Source: JAOPZW01 sp963788935 (GTDB lineage Bacteria > Actinomycetota > Thermoleophilia > Solirubrobacterales > Solirubrobacteraceae). From it: a stretch of 64,000 nt of DNA. Both the position numbers and the translations under genes were made by a program. The notes below the pieces were generated by a model. The model was not told the origin of the DNA, did no database searches, and worked only from the letters and a program-made list of their open reading frames with translations. This document shows, piece after piece, positions 24,518 through 32,499 of this stretch. The stretch covers positions 124,001 through 188,000 of the forward strand of contig CAWBIM010000004.1 of NCBI GenBank assembly GCA_963788935.1. The letters are read 5' to 3'. The number at the start of each line of letters is the position of its first letter. The first letter of the stretch is position 1.

Positions 24518-25939
24518 CTACGTGGCGCAGGTCGACTCGATGCGCCAGCCGCCGACGTGCGTGACGTGCGGGAAGCGGGGGCCCGCCGGGCGCGGGCGGC
24601 TCAGGCGCAGCACGGAGGTTCCCGGGGCCCGCGCGCCGCGCACCCGGACCTGGAACTCGTGCAGGCCAAGCGCGCGGGCGACCACCTGCGTGTCGAACCC
24701 GTAGCCGGTCGAGACGCTGCCGCAGCGGCGGATCGCGGCCGCGCCGCCCGCCCGGGCGATCGCCGCGTCGAGCTGGGAGTAGAGGCGCGACTCGCGCTGG
24801 CCGCCGCGGACCTGGTCGGCGGTGCGCACCGCGACATCGACGACGAATGGTGCGGCGACGAGCGCTCCGGCGACGATCGCGGCCGTCCCGCGCCGGCCGC
24901 CCAGGCGATCGCGGGCGATCCGCGCGAGGCGCACGGCGCCGGCGCCGCCGAGCACGCACGTGAGGGCGACCGGCAGCGTGAGGTAGCGGATGTTGCCGGT
25001 GAAGCCCCCTTCGGCCATCGCCGCGACGATGGCCATGAGCGCCGTCGCGATGGCGGCGAGCACGAGCACCAGGCGGCCCGTCGGACCCCGCCCGCGCTCG
25101 AGCACGGTGATGACGACCAGCGCGACCCCCGTCGCGTACAGCGGCCACGGCAGGATCGAGGCGGCGTTCGTGAACGTCGCCACGAACGGGCGCGACGCGG
25201 TCGCCGGCGACCCGGAGACGGGCTCGAGCGCGCGTGAGGCGGCGCGGAACAGATTGCCCGAGCCGATCTCCTCGGGCACGAGCCAGGCGGCGACGACGAC
25301 GACGCCGGCGCCGCCGGCCGCGACGAAGAGCCGGTTCCGGGCCGTGCCGGGCGGGGTCGTCGCGAGGAGGTACAGCCCGTAGCCGACCGCGAACAGCGCG
25401 AGCTCCGGGCGCAGGAGCGTCGCCAGGGCGATCAGCGCGAACGCGAAGCGCCGCCGGCCCTGGAGGTGCATCTCGATCGCGCCGAGCGCGAGGAGCACGA
25501 GCAGGCCCTCGGAGTCACCGCGGAACATCCACGTGGAGAAGGCGCTCGCCATGACCAGGCTCGCCGCCGCGATGACGCCGGCGACGGGCCCCTCCAGCCG
25601 CCAGGCGAGCCGGTAGGCCATGACCAGCGCCCCGAGCGCGGCGGCGCGCGCGACGACGAGCCACAGCCACTGCTGGACGTCGTCGCCGAACGGTGCACCG
25701 GCGGTCGTGAACAGCACCGGCAGCGGCTTCCACGACGGGCCCGCGCTGGTCGACAGGTCCGCGTGGACGATCTCGCGGCCCCAGATGAGCCAGGCGGTCG
25801 GGTCGTAGGTCGTCTGGTCGGCGATGAGCAGCGACAGCACGGCGACGGCGACGATCGCGGCGGCGAGCCACCACACGCGGACGCCGGCGGGGCCGGCCGG
25901 CGGACGGCGGCGGGGGGTGGTGGGAGCGGTCGCGGCCAC
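24518..25939 (-). CDS. Polytopic membrane protein, GT-C/mannosyltransferase-like
   Basis: A ~473-residue protein with about ten hydrophobic helices (VWWLAAAIVAVAVLSLLIAD; LVVARAAALGALVMAYRLAW; FAFALIALATLLRPELALFA). A large first extracytoplasmic loop (TAWLIWGREIVHAD and GPSWKPLPVLFTT) and a soluble C-terminal ~100 residues fit GT-C glycosyltransferases that use polyprenyl-phosphate sugars. GTG 25939 is the best start; upstream in-frame sequence is not membrane-protein-like. It is divergent, with 25 bases between, from the GT2/flippase/SqdB run, suggesting a shared glycan pathway. I cannot name the sugar or acceptor. Confidence 0.65.
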   Translation of the reverse strand: MAATAPTTPRRRPPAGPAGVRVWWLAAAIVAVAVLSLLIADQTTYDPTAWLIWGREIVHADLSTSAGPSWKPLPVLFTTAGAPFGDDVQQWLWLVVARAAALGALVMAYRLAWRLEGPVAGVIAAASLVMASAFSTWMFRGDSEGLLVLLALGAIEMHLQGRRRFAFALIALATLLRPELALFAVGYGLYLLATTPPGTARNRLFVAAGGAGVVVVAAWLVPEEIGSGNLFRAASRALEPVSGSPATASRPFVATFTNAASILPWPLYATGVALVVITVLERGRGPTGRLVLVLAAIATALMAIVAAMAEGGFTGNIRYLTLPVALTCVLGGAGAVRLARIARDRLGGRRGTAAIVAGALVAAPFVVDVAVRTADQVRGGQRESRLYSQLDAAIARAGGAAAIRRCGSVSTGYGFDTQVVARALGLHEFQVRVRGARAPGTSVLRLSRPRPAGPRFPHVTHVGGWRIESTCAT

Positions 25940-25964
25940 GCGGAGGGCGAAGCTAACCGATCGG

Positions 25965-26816
25965 TTGGCCGTAGACTGCCGCCCCCTGCGCTTCGCCCGT
26001 CGAGGGCCGATCGCGATCATCGACAGGCACGCCATCGCCGGTACCCGTACACCGCCTCGCGACGACGTCCGCGCCCGCGCGCTGGACGCCTTCGCGGCCG
26101 CGCATCCCGACCTGCGCCTCGCCCCCGTCGTCGCCGTGATCGCGGCCCTCGACGAGGAGGGCGGCGTCGGCGCCGTCGTCCGCGACGTGCCGCGAACGGC
26201 GTGCGGGCTCGACGTCGACGTCCTCGTCGTCGACGACGGCAGCACGGACCGGACGTCGGAGGTCGCCCGGGCCGCCGGCGCGCGGGTCGCGCGGCTCGAG
26301 GAGAACCTCGGCCACGGGGTCGCGCTGCGCCTCGGCTACCAGCTCGCGCGCGAGCACGGCGCGCGCTACATCGTGACCCTCGACGGCGACGGCCAGTGGA
26401 ACCCGGCCGAGCTGCCCGGCGTGCTCCAGCCCGTCGTCGACGGCGAGGCCGACTTCGTCATCGGCTCGCGCGTCCTGGGCGCCGCGGAGACCGACGACGC
26501 CTTCCGCCACGCCGGCGTGCACGTCTTCGGCGCGCTCGTGCGCGTGCTCACCCGCAGCCGCGTGACCGACACCTCGAGCGGCTTTCGCGCGATGCGCGTC
26601 GAGGTCACCGAGACCGTCCACCAGGAGCAGGTGCAGTACCAGACCTCCGAGCTGCTCATCGGCGCGCTCCTGCAGGGGTATCGGGTCGTGGAGCGCCCGA
26701 TCACGATGCGCAAGCGGACGGCCGGCGAGAGCAAGAAGGGGCACAACCTGCTGTACGGCGTCCGCTACGCACGCGTCATCGTCACCACGTGGGCCCGCGA
26801 GCGCCGGCGGCGATGA
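25965..26816 (+). CDS. GT2 glycosyltransferase (dolichyl/polyprenyl-phosphate sugar synthase-like)
   Basis: A ~283-residue family 2 glycosyltransferase. The GT-A core shows VVAVIAALDEEGGVGAVVRD, DVLVVDDGSTDRTSEVARAA and IVTLDGDGQWNPAELP, where Asp-Gly-Asp holds the metal. DTSSGFRAMRVE and the C-terminal RPITMRKRTAGESKKGHNLL are typical of polyprenyl-phosphate sugar synthases. There is no ATG or GTG before the core; the only in-frame option is TTG 25965, so the start is uncertain. The stop overlaps the next gene (ATGA). It probably charges a lipid carrier used by the divergent GT-C protein. Confidence 0.8.
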   Translation: MAVDCRPLRFARRGPIAIIDRHAIAGTRTPPRDDVRARALDAFAAAHPDLRLAPVVAVIAALDEEGGVGAVVRDVPRTACGLDVDVLVVDDGSTDRTSEVARAAGARVARLEENLGHGVALRLGYQLAREHGARYIVTLDGDGQWNPAELPGVLQPVVDGEADFVIGSRVLGAAETDDAFRHAGVHVFGALVRVLTRSRVTDTSSGFRAMRVEVTETVHQEQVQYQTSELLIGALLQGYRVVERPITMRKRTAGESKKGHNLLYGVRYARVIVTTWARERRRR

Positions 26817-27670
26817 CGACGGTGCCGCTGCTCCGGCGCGAGCGCTTCGCGGCGATCATGCCCGCGCTGCGGGTCGCCCGGTTCGTGGTGGCGGTCGGGA
26901 TCGTCGTCGCGATGGCCGTCGTCGCGGTGCGCTACGTGCCGTCGCGGTCGCTGACGTGGTGGCTGCTCGTCCTCGCCCTGCCGCCGACGCTCGGGTGGTG
27001 GACGCTGCTGGCGCGCGGCTGGGCGATCCTCGCGGGCGGCGCGGCCGGGCGCGAGGACATGGGCGTCTGGTGCCGCACGCAGGTGCTGCGCTATCTGCCG
27101 GGCGGGATCTGGGCGCCGACCTCGCGCGCCGTGCTCGTCGGCGGCACGGCGGTGGACCGGCTCGCGACGGTCGCGGCCGAGAACGTCGTCTCGCTGTGCG
27201 CCGCGCTCGGGCTCGGCGGGCTCGCGCTCGCGCTCGGCGGGCGCCCGCTGTGGGCGCTCGTCGCGCTGGCGCCCGTCGCGCCGTTCGTCGCCGTCCCGTG
27301 GCTGCGGGGCCGCACGCGCCTCGACCACCCGCGGCTCGGACGGGCGACGGGCAACGCGCTGGTCGCGTTCGTCGGCTACCTCGTGGCCGCGGTGCTCGTG
27401 CAGGCGGCCGTCACGGGCTGGCAGGACCCGCTGCTCGTCGCGGGCGCCGCCGGCATCGCCTGGGCGGCGGGGCTGGTGGTCGTCTTCGCCCCGGGCGGCC
27501 TGGGCGCGCGCGAGCTCGTGTACGCCGGGCTGCTGGCGTCGACCTTCGCGCGGGCGGATCTCGCCGCGGCCGCGGTGGTGCTGCGGGCCGTGACGATCGT
27601 CGCCGAGCTCGTGATCCTCGTCGTCGTGGGCCGGCCGACGCGAACGCGCCCGGAGCAGGAGGGAACCTAA
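26813..27670 (+). CDS. Lysylphosphatidylglycerol synthase/UPF0104-type flippase-like membrane protein
   Basis: A 285-residue protein with about eight transmembrane helices. It resembles the integral-membrane (AglD/UPF0104) domain found in lipid flippases and LPG synthases: CRTQVLRYLPGGIWAPTSRA, AAENVVSLCAALGLGG and FAPGGLGARELVYAGLLAST. The conserved R-Y-x-P-G-G-I-W and P-G-G-x-G-x-R-E motifs are clear. It overlaps the GT2 gene by four bases and is followed 104 bases later by the UDP-sulfoquinovose synthase. Lipid-linked sugar translocation is a sensible guess. Confidence 0.75.
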   Translation: MTTVPLLRRERFAAIMPALRVARFVVAVGIVVAMAVVAVRYVPSRSLTWWLLVLALPPTLGWWTLLARGWAILAGGAAGREDMGVWCRTQVLRYLPGGIWAPTSRAVLVGGTAVDRLATVAAENVVSLCAALGLGGLALALGGRPLWALVALAPVAPFVAVPWLRGRTRLDHPRLGRATGNALVAFVGYLVAAVLVQAAVTGWQDPLLVAGAAGIAWAAGLVVVFAPGGLGARELVYAGLLASTFARADLAAAAVVLRAVTIVAELVILVVVGRPTRTRPEQEGT

Positions 27671-27774
27671 GTGGCACCGAAGAATCGTGGGCCGGCCCAG
27701 GGTCGGAAAGCGGCATGGCCATCGGGCCAAATACAGTGCGGCGCGTGAGAGATCCCGTGAGATCACCGGACGAC

Positions 27775-28989
27775 ATGGCAGCGCAGCGCATCCTGGTCCT
27801 CGGTGGCGACGGGTTCTGCGGCTGGCCGACGTCGCTGTATCTGTCCGAGCGCGGCAACCACGTGACGGTCGCCGACAACTTCTCGCGGCGGCGGATCGAC
27901 GAGGAGCTCGAGGTCAGCTCGCTCACGCCGATCAGCACGCTCGACGAGCGCGTCGCCGCCTGGCGCGAGATCACCGGCCGCGAGATCGGCACGGTCGAGG
28001 TCGACGTCGCGCGCGACTACGACGGCCTGCTCGCCCTGCTCGAGGACATGCGCCCGGACGCGATCGTGCACTTCGCCGAGCAGCGCGCCGCGCCGTACTC
28101 GATGAAGTCCTCCCGGCACAAGCGCTACACGGTCGACAACAACGTCAACGCGACCCACAACCTGCTCGCCGCCCTCGTCGAGGCCGAGCTCGACGCGCAC
28201 GTCGTCCACCTCGGCACGATGGGCGTCTACGGCTACAAGTCGGCCGGCGCGACGATCCCCGAGGGCTATCTCAACGTCCGCGTCGAGGGCCCGGACGGCG
28301 ACGACGTCGAGCGCGAGATCCTCTACCCGGCCGACCCGGGCAGCGTCTACCACACCACGAAGACGCTCGACCAGCTCCTGTTCGCCTTCTACGCCAAGAA
28401 CGACGAGCTGCGGATCACCGACCTGCACCAGGGCATCGTCTGGGGCACCCAGACCGACCAGACCTCGCGCGACGAGCGGCTCATCAACCGCTTCGACTAC
28501 GACGGCGACTACGGCACCGTGCTCAACCGCTTCCTGATGGAGGCCGCCATCGGCTACCCGCTGACGGTCCACGGGACGGGCGGCCAGAGCCGGGCGTTCA
28601 TCCACATCCGCGACACCGTGCGATGTATCGAGCTCGCCATCGCCAACCCGCCCGAGAGCGGCGACCGGGTGCAGATCTTCAACCAGACCACCGAGGTCCA
28701 CCGGATCATCGACCTCGCCGAGCTCGTCGCGCGGCTCACCGGCGCGGAGATCGACCTCATCGAGAACCCGCGCAAGGAGGCGTCCGAGAACGAGCTGGTC
28801 GTCGCCCACGAGCGCCTCGTCGGGCTCGGCCTGCGGCCGACGACGCTCGAGGACTCGCTCCTCGAGGAGGTCCGGCAGGTCGCGGTCCGCTACATCGACC
28901 GCATCGACCCCAACCGGATCCCGTGCACGTCGCGGTGGACGCGCGGCGGCGAGCGCATCGCCCCGGGCGCTCCGGCGCGGACGCCCTAG
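27775..28989 (+). CDS. sqdB: UDP-sulfoquinovose synthase (SqdB/SQD1-like)
   Basis: A 404-residue short-chain epimerase-type enzyme matching SQD1/SqdB along its length. Landmarks are ILVLGGDGFCGWPTSLYLSE, DNFSRRRIDEELEVSSLTPI, HFAEQRAAPYSMKSS, LGTMGVYGYK (active-site Thr) and SVYHTTKTLDQLL (catalytic Tyr-x3-Lys). DLHQGIVWGTQTD, NRFLMEAAIGYPLTVHGTGG and PNRIPCTSRWTRGGE follow. The enzyme adds sulfite to UDP-glucose to make UDP-sulfoquinovose. ATG 27775 starts the Rossmann domain; ATG 27715 and GTG 27745 lie in frame but add non-conserved residues. The usual partner SqdX/SqdD is not in the window. The product could feed sulfolipid or a surface glycan. Confidence 0.88.
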   Translation: MAAQRILVLGGDGFCGWPTSLYLSERGNHVTVADNFSRRRIDEELEVSSLTPISTLDERVAAWREITGREIGTVEVDVARDYDGLLALLEDMRPDAIVHFAEQRAAPYSMKSSRHKRYTVDNNVNATHNLLAALVEAELDAHVVHLGTMGVYGYKSAGATIPEGYLNVRVEGPDGDDVEREILYPADPGSVYHTTKTLDQLLFAFYAKNDELRITDLHQGIVWGTQTDQTSRDERLINRFDYDGDYGTVLNRFLMEAAIGYPLTVHGTGGQSRAFIHIRDTVRCIELAIANPPESGDRVQIFNQTTEVHRIIDLAELVARLTGAEIDLIENPRKEASENELVVAHERLVGLGLRPTTLEDSLLEEVRQVAVRYIDRIDPNRIPCTSRWTRGGERIAPGAPARTP

Positions 28990-29050
28990 GGCCCTGCTCG
29001 CCGACCTCGCCGACATCGGCCCGCTGCGCGCCATGCGGCTGCTGTTCGGG

Positions 29051-30025
29051 TCAGAGGTTGCGCTTGGGGAACTCCACCCCGCAGGTGAAGAACGGGCTGA
29101 CGAACTGGTAGACGTTGATGCGCACGCCGGAGTTGGCCGTCATGTGCAGGTACGCCTCGCGGCGGTCCATCCCGTGGTCGTGGACGAGCCAGCGCATCAT
29201 GTTCGTGAAGCAGTCGCGCAGGGCGGCTTCCATGCTGCCGGCGTTGCGGGCGCTGTCGACCTGCACGAGCGAGTCCGGCTTCTCGATGCGACACACGCCC
29301 GGAGTGCTGACGCCCTTCAGGACGTCGCACGAGAGCGTGATGTCGGCCGCGGTCTCGTCGGCGATGCCGGTCAGCTCGGAGTCGCCCTGCGAGCCGTGGA
29401 CGTCGCCGAGGAACAGCAGGCCGCCGGCGTGGGCCGCGTTGAGGTGGATGCGGTGGCCGGCGGCGATGTCGCGCGTGTCGATGTTGCCGCCCCACGGCCC
29501 CTGGCCGATGAGCGTGTTCTCGATCCCGCGCTCGGGCGCGGTCACGATCGTCCCGATGAACGGCGCGAGGGGCCAGCGCACCTCGCGGCCGACGTCCATC
29601 ACGGCCTCGCCGTCGGCGAGCGTGCCGGAGGGCCCGGGGACATGACGGATCACGGTCGAGAACGGCTCGTCGATCTCCGCCCACTCGGAGAGCCCCGCGA
29701 TCGGGCCGAGGCCGTCGACCGTTCCGGTCCAGCCCCAGTCGCGGACGGCGATGTCCTCGATCGCGACCACGAGCGTGTCGCCGGCCTCGACGCCGTCCAC
29801 GTGGACCGGTCCGCCGACCGGGTTGGCCCGCAGGTACTGGGCGGCGGCCACCGGCGGCTCGGTGACCGACGGGATCGCGCCCTCCTCGCCGAGAAGGTTG
29901 AACCAGTTGTCGTTCGTCTCGATGACGAAGCGCTCGCCGAGCCCCACCCGCAGCTGCGGCTCGAGGTGGGCGCCGTACTCGACGTGGGTGGCCTGCTCTC
30001 GGGGCAGGCGTTGCGGGTCGCTCAT
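29051..30025 (-). CDS. Acetamidase/formamidase family protein
   Basis: A 324-residue FmdA/AmdA-type amidohydrolase that hydrolyses formamide or short amides to ammonia and the acid. Motifs include ETNDNWFNLLGEEGAI, GPVHVDGVEAGDTLVVAIED, GPWGGNIDTRDIAAGHRIHL, AHAGGLLFLGDVHGSQGDSE and TANSGVRINVYQ. The length is slightly short of classic formamidases (~400) but typical of the bacterial cyclase-like branch. Formate release would connect it loosely to the C1 locus, though it is 20 kb away and in no shared operon. It is convergent with sqdB. Confidence 0.85.
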   Translation of the reverse strand: MSDPQRLPREQATHVEYGAHLEPQLRVGLGERFVIETNDNWFNLLGEEGAIPSVTEPPVAAAQYLRANPVGGPVHVDGVEAGDTLVVAIEDIAVRDWGWTGTVDGLGPIAGLSEWAEIDEPFSTVIRHVPGPSGTLADGEAVMDVGREVRWPLAPFIGTIVTAPERGIENTLIGQGPWGGNIDTRDIAAGHRIHLNAAHAGGLLFLGDVHGSQGDSELTGIADETAADITLSCDVLKGVSTPGVCRIEKPDSLVQVDSARNAGSMEAALRDCFTNMMRWLVHDHGMDRREAYLHMTANSGVRINVYQFVSPFFTCGVEFPKRNL

Positions 30026-30074
30026 TCGGGGGTGCCTCCGGGCCGTTCGCCAGATGTGTCGGGGATCGCCGGGA

Positions 30075-30386
30075 TCAGCCCGGCCCGAACATCATCTCGA
30101 CGATCGGCGCCGCCGCGTCCGGCGCGACGATGTCGAGGGCGATCTCGCCGTCCTCGGGCGCGAGCGTCAGGGTCAGGAACGGGCAGCAGATGCGCTCGGC
30201 GGCGACGAGGTCGTCGAGCTCGTCGCGGGCGTCCGGGGCGAAGGTCAGCCGCCGGCCGTGCGCGGTCGGTCGGTTGGCGCGCAGATGGTGGTCGAGCAGC
30301 TGCCGCCAGCGGTACGCGCGCTCGGTCGTGCCGGGGCCGTCGAGGGAGCAGGCGAGCACGGGCTCGCCGTCGGGATGGATCGTCAT
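30075..30386 (-). CDS. Small MerR-linked protein with a Cys-Cys-Pro-Phe motif
   Basis: A 103-residue soluble protein starting MTIHPDGEPVLACSLDGPGT. It contains YRWRQLLDHHLRAN and LVAAERICCPFLTLTLAPED, then APIVEMMFG at the end. The E-x-I-C-C-P-F motif recurs in small proteins encoded next to MerR regulators, but I know of no proven function. Two adjacent cysteines plus Cys13 could bind a soft metal. The divergent gene is a MerR regulator whose operator lies between the two starts. Translation from ATG 30386 places the start 17 bases after the candidate -10. Confidence 0.7.
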   Translation of the reverse strand: MTIHPDGEPVLACSLDGPGTTERAYRWRQLLDHHLRANRPTAHGRRLTFAPDARDELDDLVAAERICCPFLTLTLAPEDGEIALDIVAPDAAAPIVEMMFGPG

Positions 30387-30402
30387 GGGTGCTAGCGTCG
30401 AC

Positions 30403-30420
30403 CCTCCAGTGCCCTGGAGG
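30403..30420. promoter_or_regulatory. MerR-type operator-promoter between divergent genes
   Basis: CCTCCAG (30403-30409) and CTGGAGG (30414-30420) form a perfect 7-bp inverted repeat with a 4-base spacer. Reading the minus strand, TTGACC overlaps the repeat edge as a -35 and GACGCT follows after 19 bases as a -10. That over-long spacer is the MerR-family hallmark. The site would drive the Cys-Cys-Pro-Phe gene and autoregulate merR. Confidence 0.7.
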
Positions 30421-30426
30421 TCAAGC

Positions 30427-30810
30427 ATGGACGACGGACGGCTGACGATCGGCGAGGTCGAGCGGCGGTCCGGGGTCAAGGCGACGACCCTGCGCTGGTA
30501 CGAGGACGTCGGTGTCCTGCCGGCGCCCGAGCGGGTCTCTGGCCGGCGGCGCTACCCGCCGGCGGTCCTGCGGCGCCTGGAGATGGTCGACGCGGCCCAG
30601 CGCGCGGGCTGCACGCTGGCCGAGATCGCCGACCTGTTCGCCGCCGAGGAGGATGAGGCGGGCGAGCGGCTGCGGGCCCTCGCCGCGCGGCGCCGGCCCG
30701 AGGCCGAGGCGCTCGTCGAGCGCGCCCGCGCGATGGTGCGCTGGCTCGACGCGGCGAGCGCGTGCGACTGCGCGACGCTCGAGGCCTGCGGGCTCTTCGA
30801 CCCCGCGTGA
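30427..30810 (+). CDS. MerR-family metal/redox-responsive regulator
   Basis: A 127-residue MerR regulator. The N-terminal winged helix is LTIGEVERRSGVKATTLRWY then EDVGVLPAPERVSGRRRYPP, followed by the dimerisation coiled coil (RLRALAARRRPEAEALVERA). The C-terminus has Cys-Asp-Cys-x5-Cys (SACDCATLEACGLF), the metal or redox site layout of SoxR/MerR/ZntR-type sensors. ATG 30427 lies six bases after the operator palindrome. The regulated partner is the divergent small protein. The inducer could be a thiophilic metal, but sequence alone does not decide. Confidence 0.85.
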   Translation: MDDGRLTIGEVERRSGVKATTLRWYEDVGVLPAPERVSGRRRYPPAVLRRLEMVDAAQRAGCTLAEIADLFAAEEDEAGERLRALAARRRPEAEALVERARAMVRWLDAASACDCATLEACGLFDPA

Positions 30811-30830
30811 TCCCGCGGTAGCTTCCGCCC

Positions 30831-31643
30831 ATGGGCGTCCTGGCGATCCTGCGCTACCCGGTCAAGGCGATGCTCGGCGAGCGGGTCGCCGCCGCGGCGA
30901 TCGGCGCCGGCGGGGTGGAGGGCGACCGCGAATGGGTCGTCGTCGACCGCGACTCGGGCGAGCGGATCGCGAACAAGCGCGGCCCGACCGACCCGCGGCT
31001 GCGCGCGAGCCGCGCCGAGCTGCTGCCCGGCGGCGAGCTGCGCGTGACCCTCCCCGACGGCACGGCGGCGACCGGCGACGGCGTCGAGCGCGCGCTGTCG
31101 GACCTGCTCGGCCGCCGGGTCGCGCTGCGGCGCTGCGGCGCGCGCACGTCCGGGGCCTACGGCGCCCCCGGCGGCCACCAGGACTTCGCGCCGATCCACC
31201 TCCTCACGACGCGCACGCTCGCGCAGCTGCGCGCGCTGCGCCCCGAGATCGCGTGGGACGTGCGGCGCTTCCGGCCGAACCTCGTGCTCGACGACGGCGA
31301 CGCGCCGGGCGGCTTCAGCGAGGACGCGCTCGTCGGCCGCGCGCTGAGCGGCCCGGGCGGCGTGCGGATGACGGTCGGCCTGCCGACGCCGCGCTGCGTC
31401 GTGCCGACGCGGGCGCACGAGGAGCTCCCGGCTGATCCGCGGCTCCTGCGCGCGCTCGTCGCCGAGCACCGGGTCGACCTCGGCGCGTTCGGCGACCAGC
31501 CGTGCGCGGGCGCCTACGCCGAGGTCGAGCGCCCCGGTCCCGTGGCGGTGGGCGAGACCCTCGCCGTCGGCCCGGCGACGACCGCACCGGACGCGGCGCT
31601 GCGGGCGACGATCGCGCGGCTCGAGGCCGAGTTCCGCGCGTGA
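30831..31643 (+). CDS. MOSC domain-containing protein
   Basis: A 270-residue protein with the N-terminal MOSC beta-barrel module (LAILRYPVKAMLGERVAAAA and GVEGDREWVVVDRDSG) and the core MOSC domain with RPNLVLDDGD, PTPRCVVPTRAHEELP and GAYAEVERPGPVAVGETLAV. Cys-x-V-P-T in the core is the conserved cysteine region thought to handle molybdenum cofactor sulfur or metal-sulfur transfer. YiiM/YcbX-type proteins act on N-hydroxylated compounds; this one has no ferredoxin domain. It overlaps the next methyltransferase gene by four bases. Confidence 0.85.
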   Translation: MGVLAILRYPVKAMLGERVAAAAIGAGGVEGDREWVVVDRDSGERIANKRGPTDPRLRASRAELLPGGELRVTLPDGTAATGDGVERALSDLLGRRVALRRCGARTSGAYGAPGGHQDFAPIHLLTTRTLAQLRALRPEIAWDVRRFRPNLVLDDGDAPGGFSEDALVGRALSGPGGVRMTVGLPTPRCVVPTRAHEELPADPRLLRALVAEHRVDLGAFGDQPCAGAYAEVERPGPVAVGETLAVGPATTAPDAALRATIARLEAEFRA

Positions 31644-32416
31644 GCGGCGCGGCGCGCCCCGCCCCCGCGGGCGACTTCGACTACGAGGCCCACGGCGCGG
31701 GCTACGCGGCCGTCCGGCGCCCCGACCCGCGGATCGCCGCGCGGGTCCACGCCGCGCTCGGCGCGGCCCGGACGGTCGTGAACGTCGGCGCCGGGGCCGG
31801 CTCGTACGAGCCCGAGGACCGGCCGGTCGTCGCGGTCGAGCCCTCCGCGGCGATGCGCGCGCAGCGCTCGCGGGGGCTCCTGCCCGCGGTCGACGCGACC
31901 GCCGAGCGCCTGCCCTTCGACGACGGCGCGTTCGATGCCGCGATGGCGATGGTCACGATCCACCAGTGGTCGGACCTCGACCGCGGCCTGGGCGAGATGC
32001 GCCGCGTCGCCCGCGGCCCGGTCGTGATCCTCACGTTCGACGGCGACGCTCTCGACCGCCTGTGGCTGGCGGAGTACGCGCCCGAGCTCGTGGTCGCCGA
32101 GGCGCGCCGGATGCCGGCGATCGACCGCATCCTCGCCGCCCTGGGAGGGACCGCGACGGTCGCGGAGGTCCCGATCCCGCTCGACTGCACCGACGGCTTC
32201 ACCGAGGCCTTCTACGGCCGCCCCGAGCGCTTCCTCGACCCCGCCGTCCGCCGCGCCCAGTCGGCGTGGGGCTTCGTCGCGCCGGGCGTCGAGGACCGCG
32301 CCGTCGCCGACCTGCGCCGCGACCTCGAGCGCGGCGTGTGGGACGCGCGGTTCGGGACACTGCGCACGCAGCCGTGGTTCGTCGGGGCGGTGCGGCTCGT
32401 GGTCGCGATGCCGTGA
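31640..32416 (+). CDS. SAM-dependent methyltransferase
   Basis: A 258-residue class I methyltransferase. Motifs are FDYEAHGAGYAAVRRPDPRI at the start, TVVNVGAGAGSYEPEDRPVV (motif I), ERLPFDDGAFDAAMAMVTIH and MRRVARGPVVILTFDGD. It falls with Methyltransf_11 proteins of unknown substrate. GTG 31640 overlaps the MOSC stop, so the two are probably translated together. Nothing in the sequence indicates the acceptor molecule. Confidence 0.85.
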   Translation: MSGAARPAPAGDFDYEAHGAGYAAVRRPDPRIAARVHAALGAARTVVNVGAGAGSYEPEDRPVVAVEPSAAMRAQRSRGLLPAVDATAERLPFDDGAFDAAMAMVTIHQWSDLDRGLGEMRRVARGPVVILTFDGDALDRLWLAEYAPELVVAEARRMPAIDRILAALGGTATVAEVPIPLDCTDGFTEAFYGRPERFLDPAVRRAQSAWGFVAPGVEDRAVADLRRDLERGVWDARFGTLRTQPWFVGAVRLVVAMP

Positions 32417-32499
32417 GGCGGGCGCTGATCGGCGCGGCCGATCACAGCGCACGCAATCCGGCTTGATCGCGTCACCGGGCGGGGCATACGGTCGCGGGC

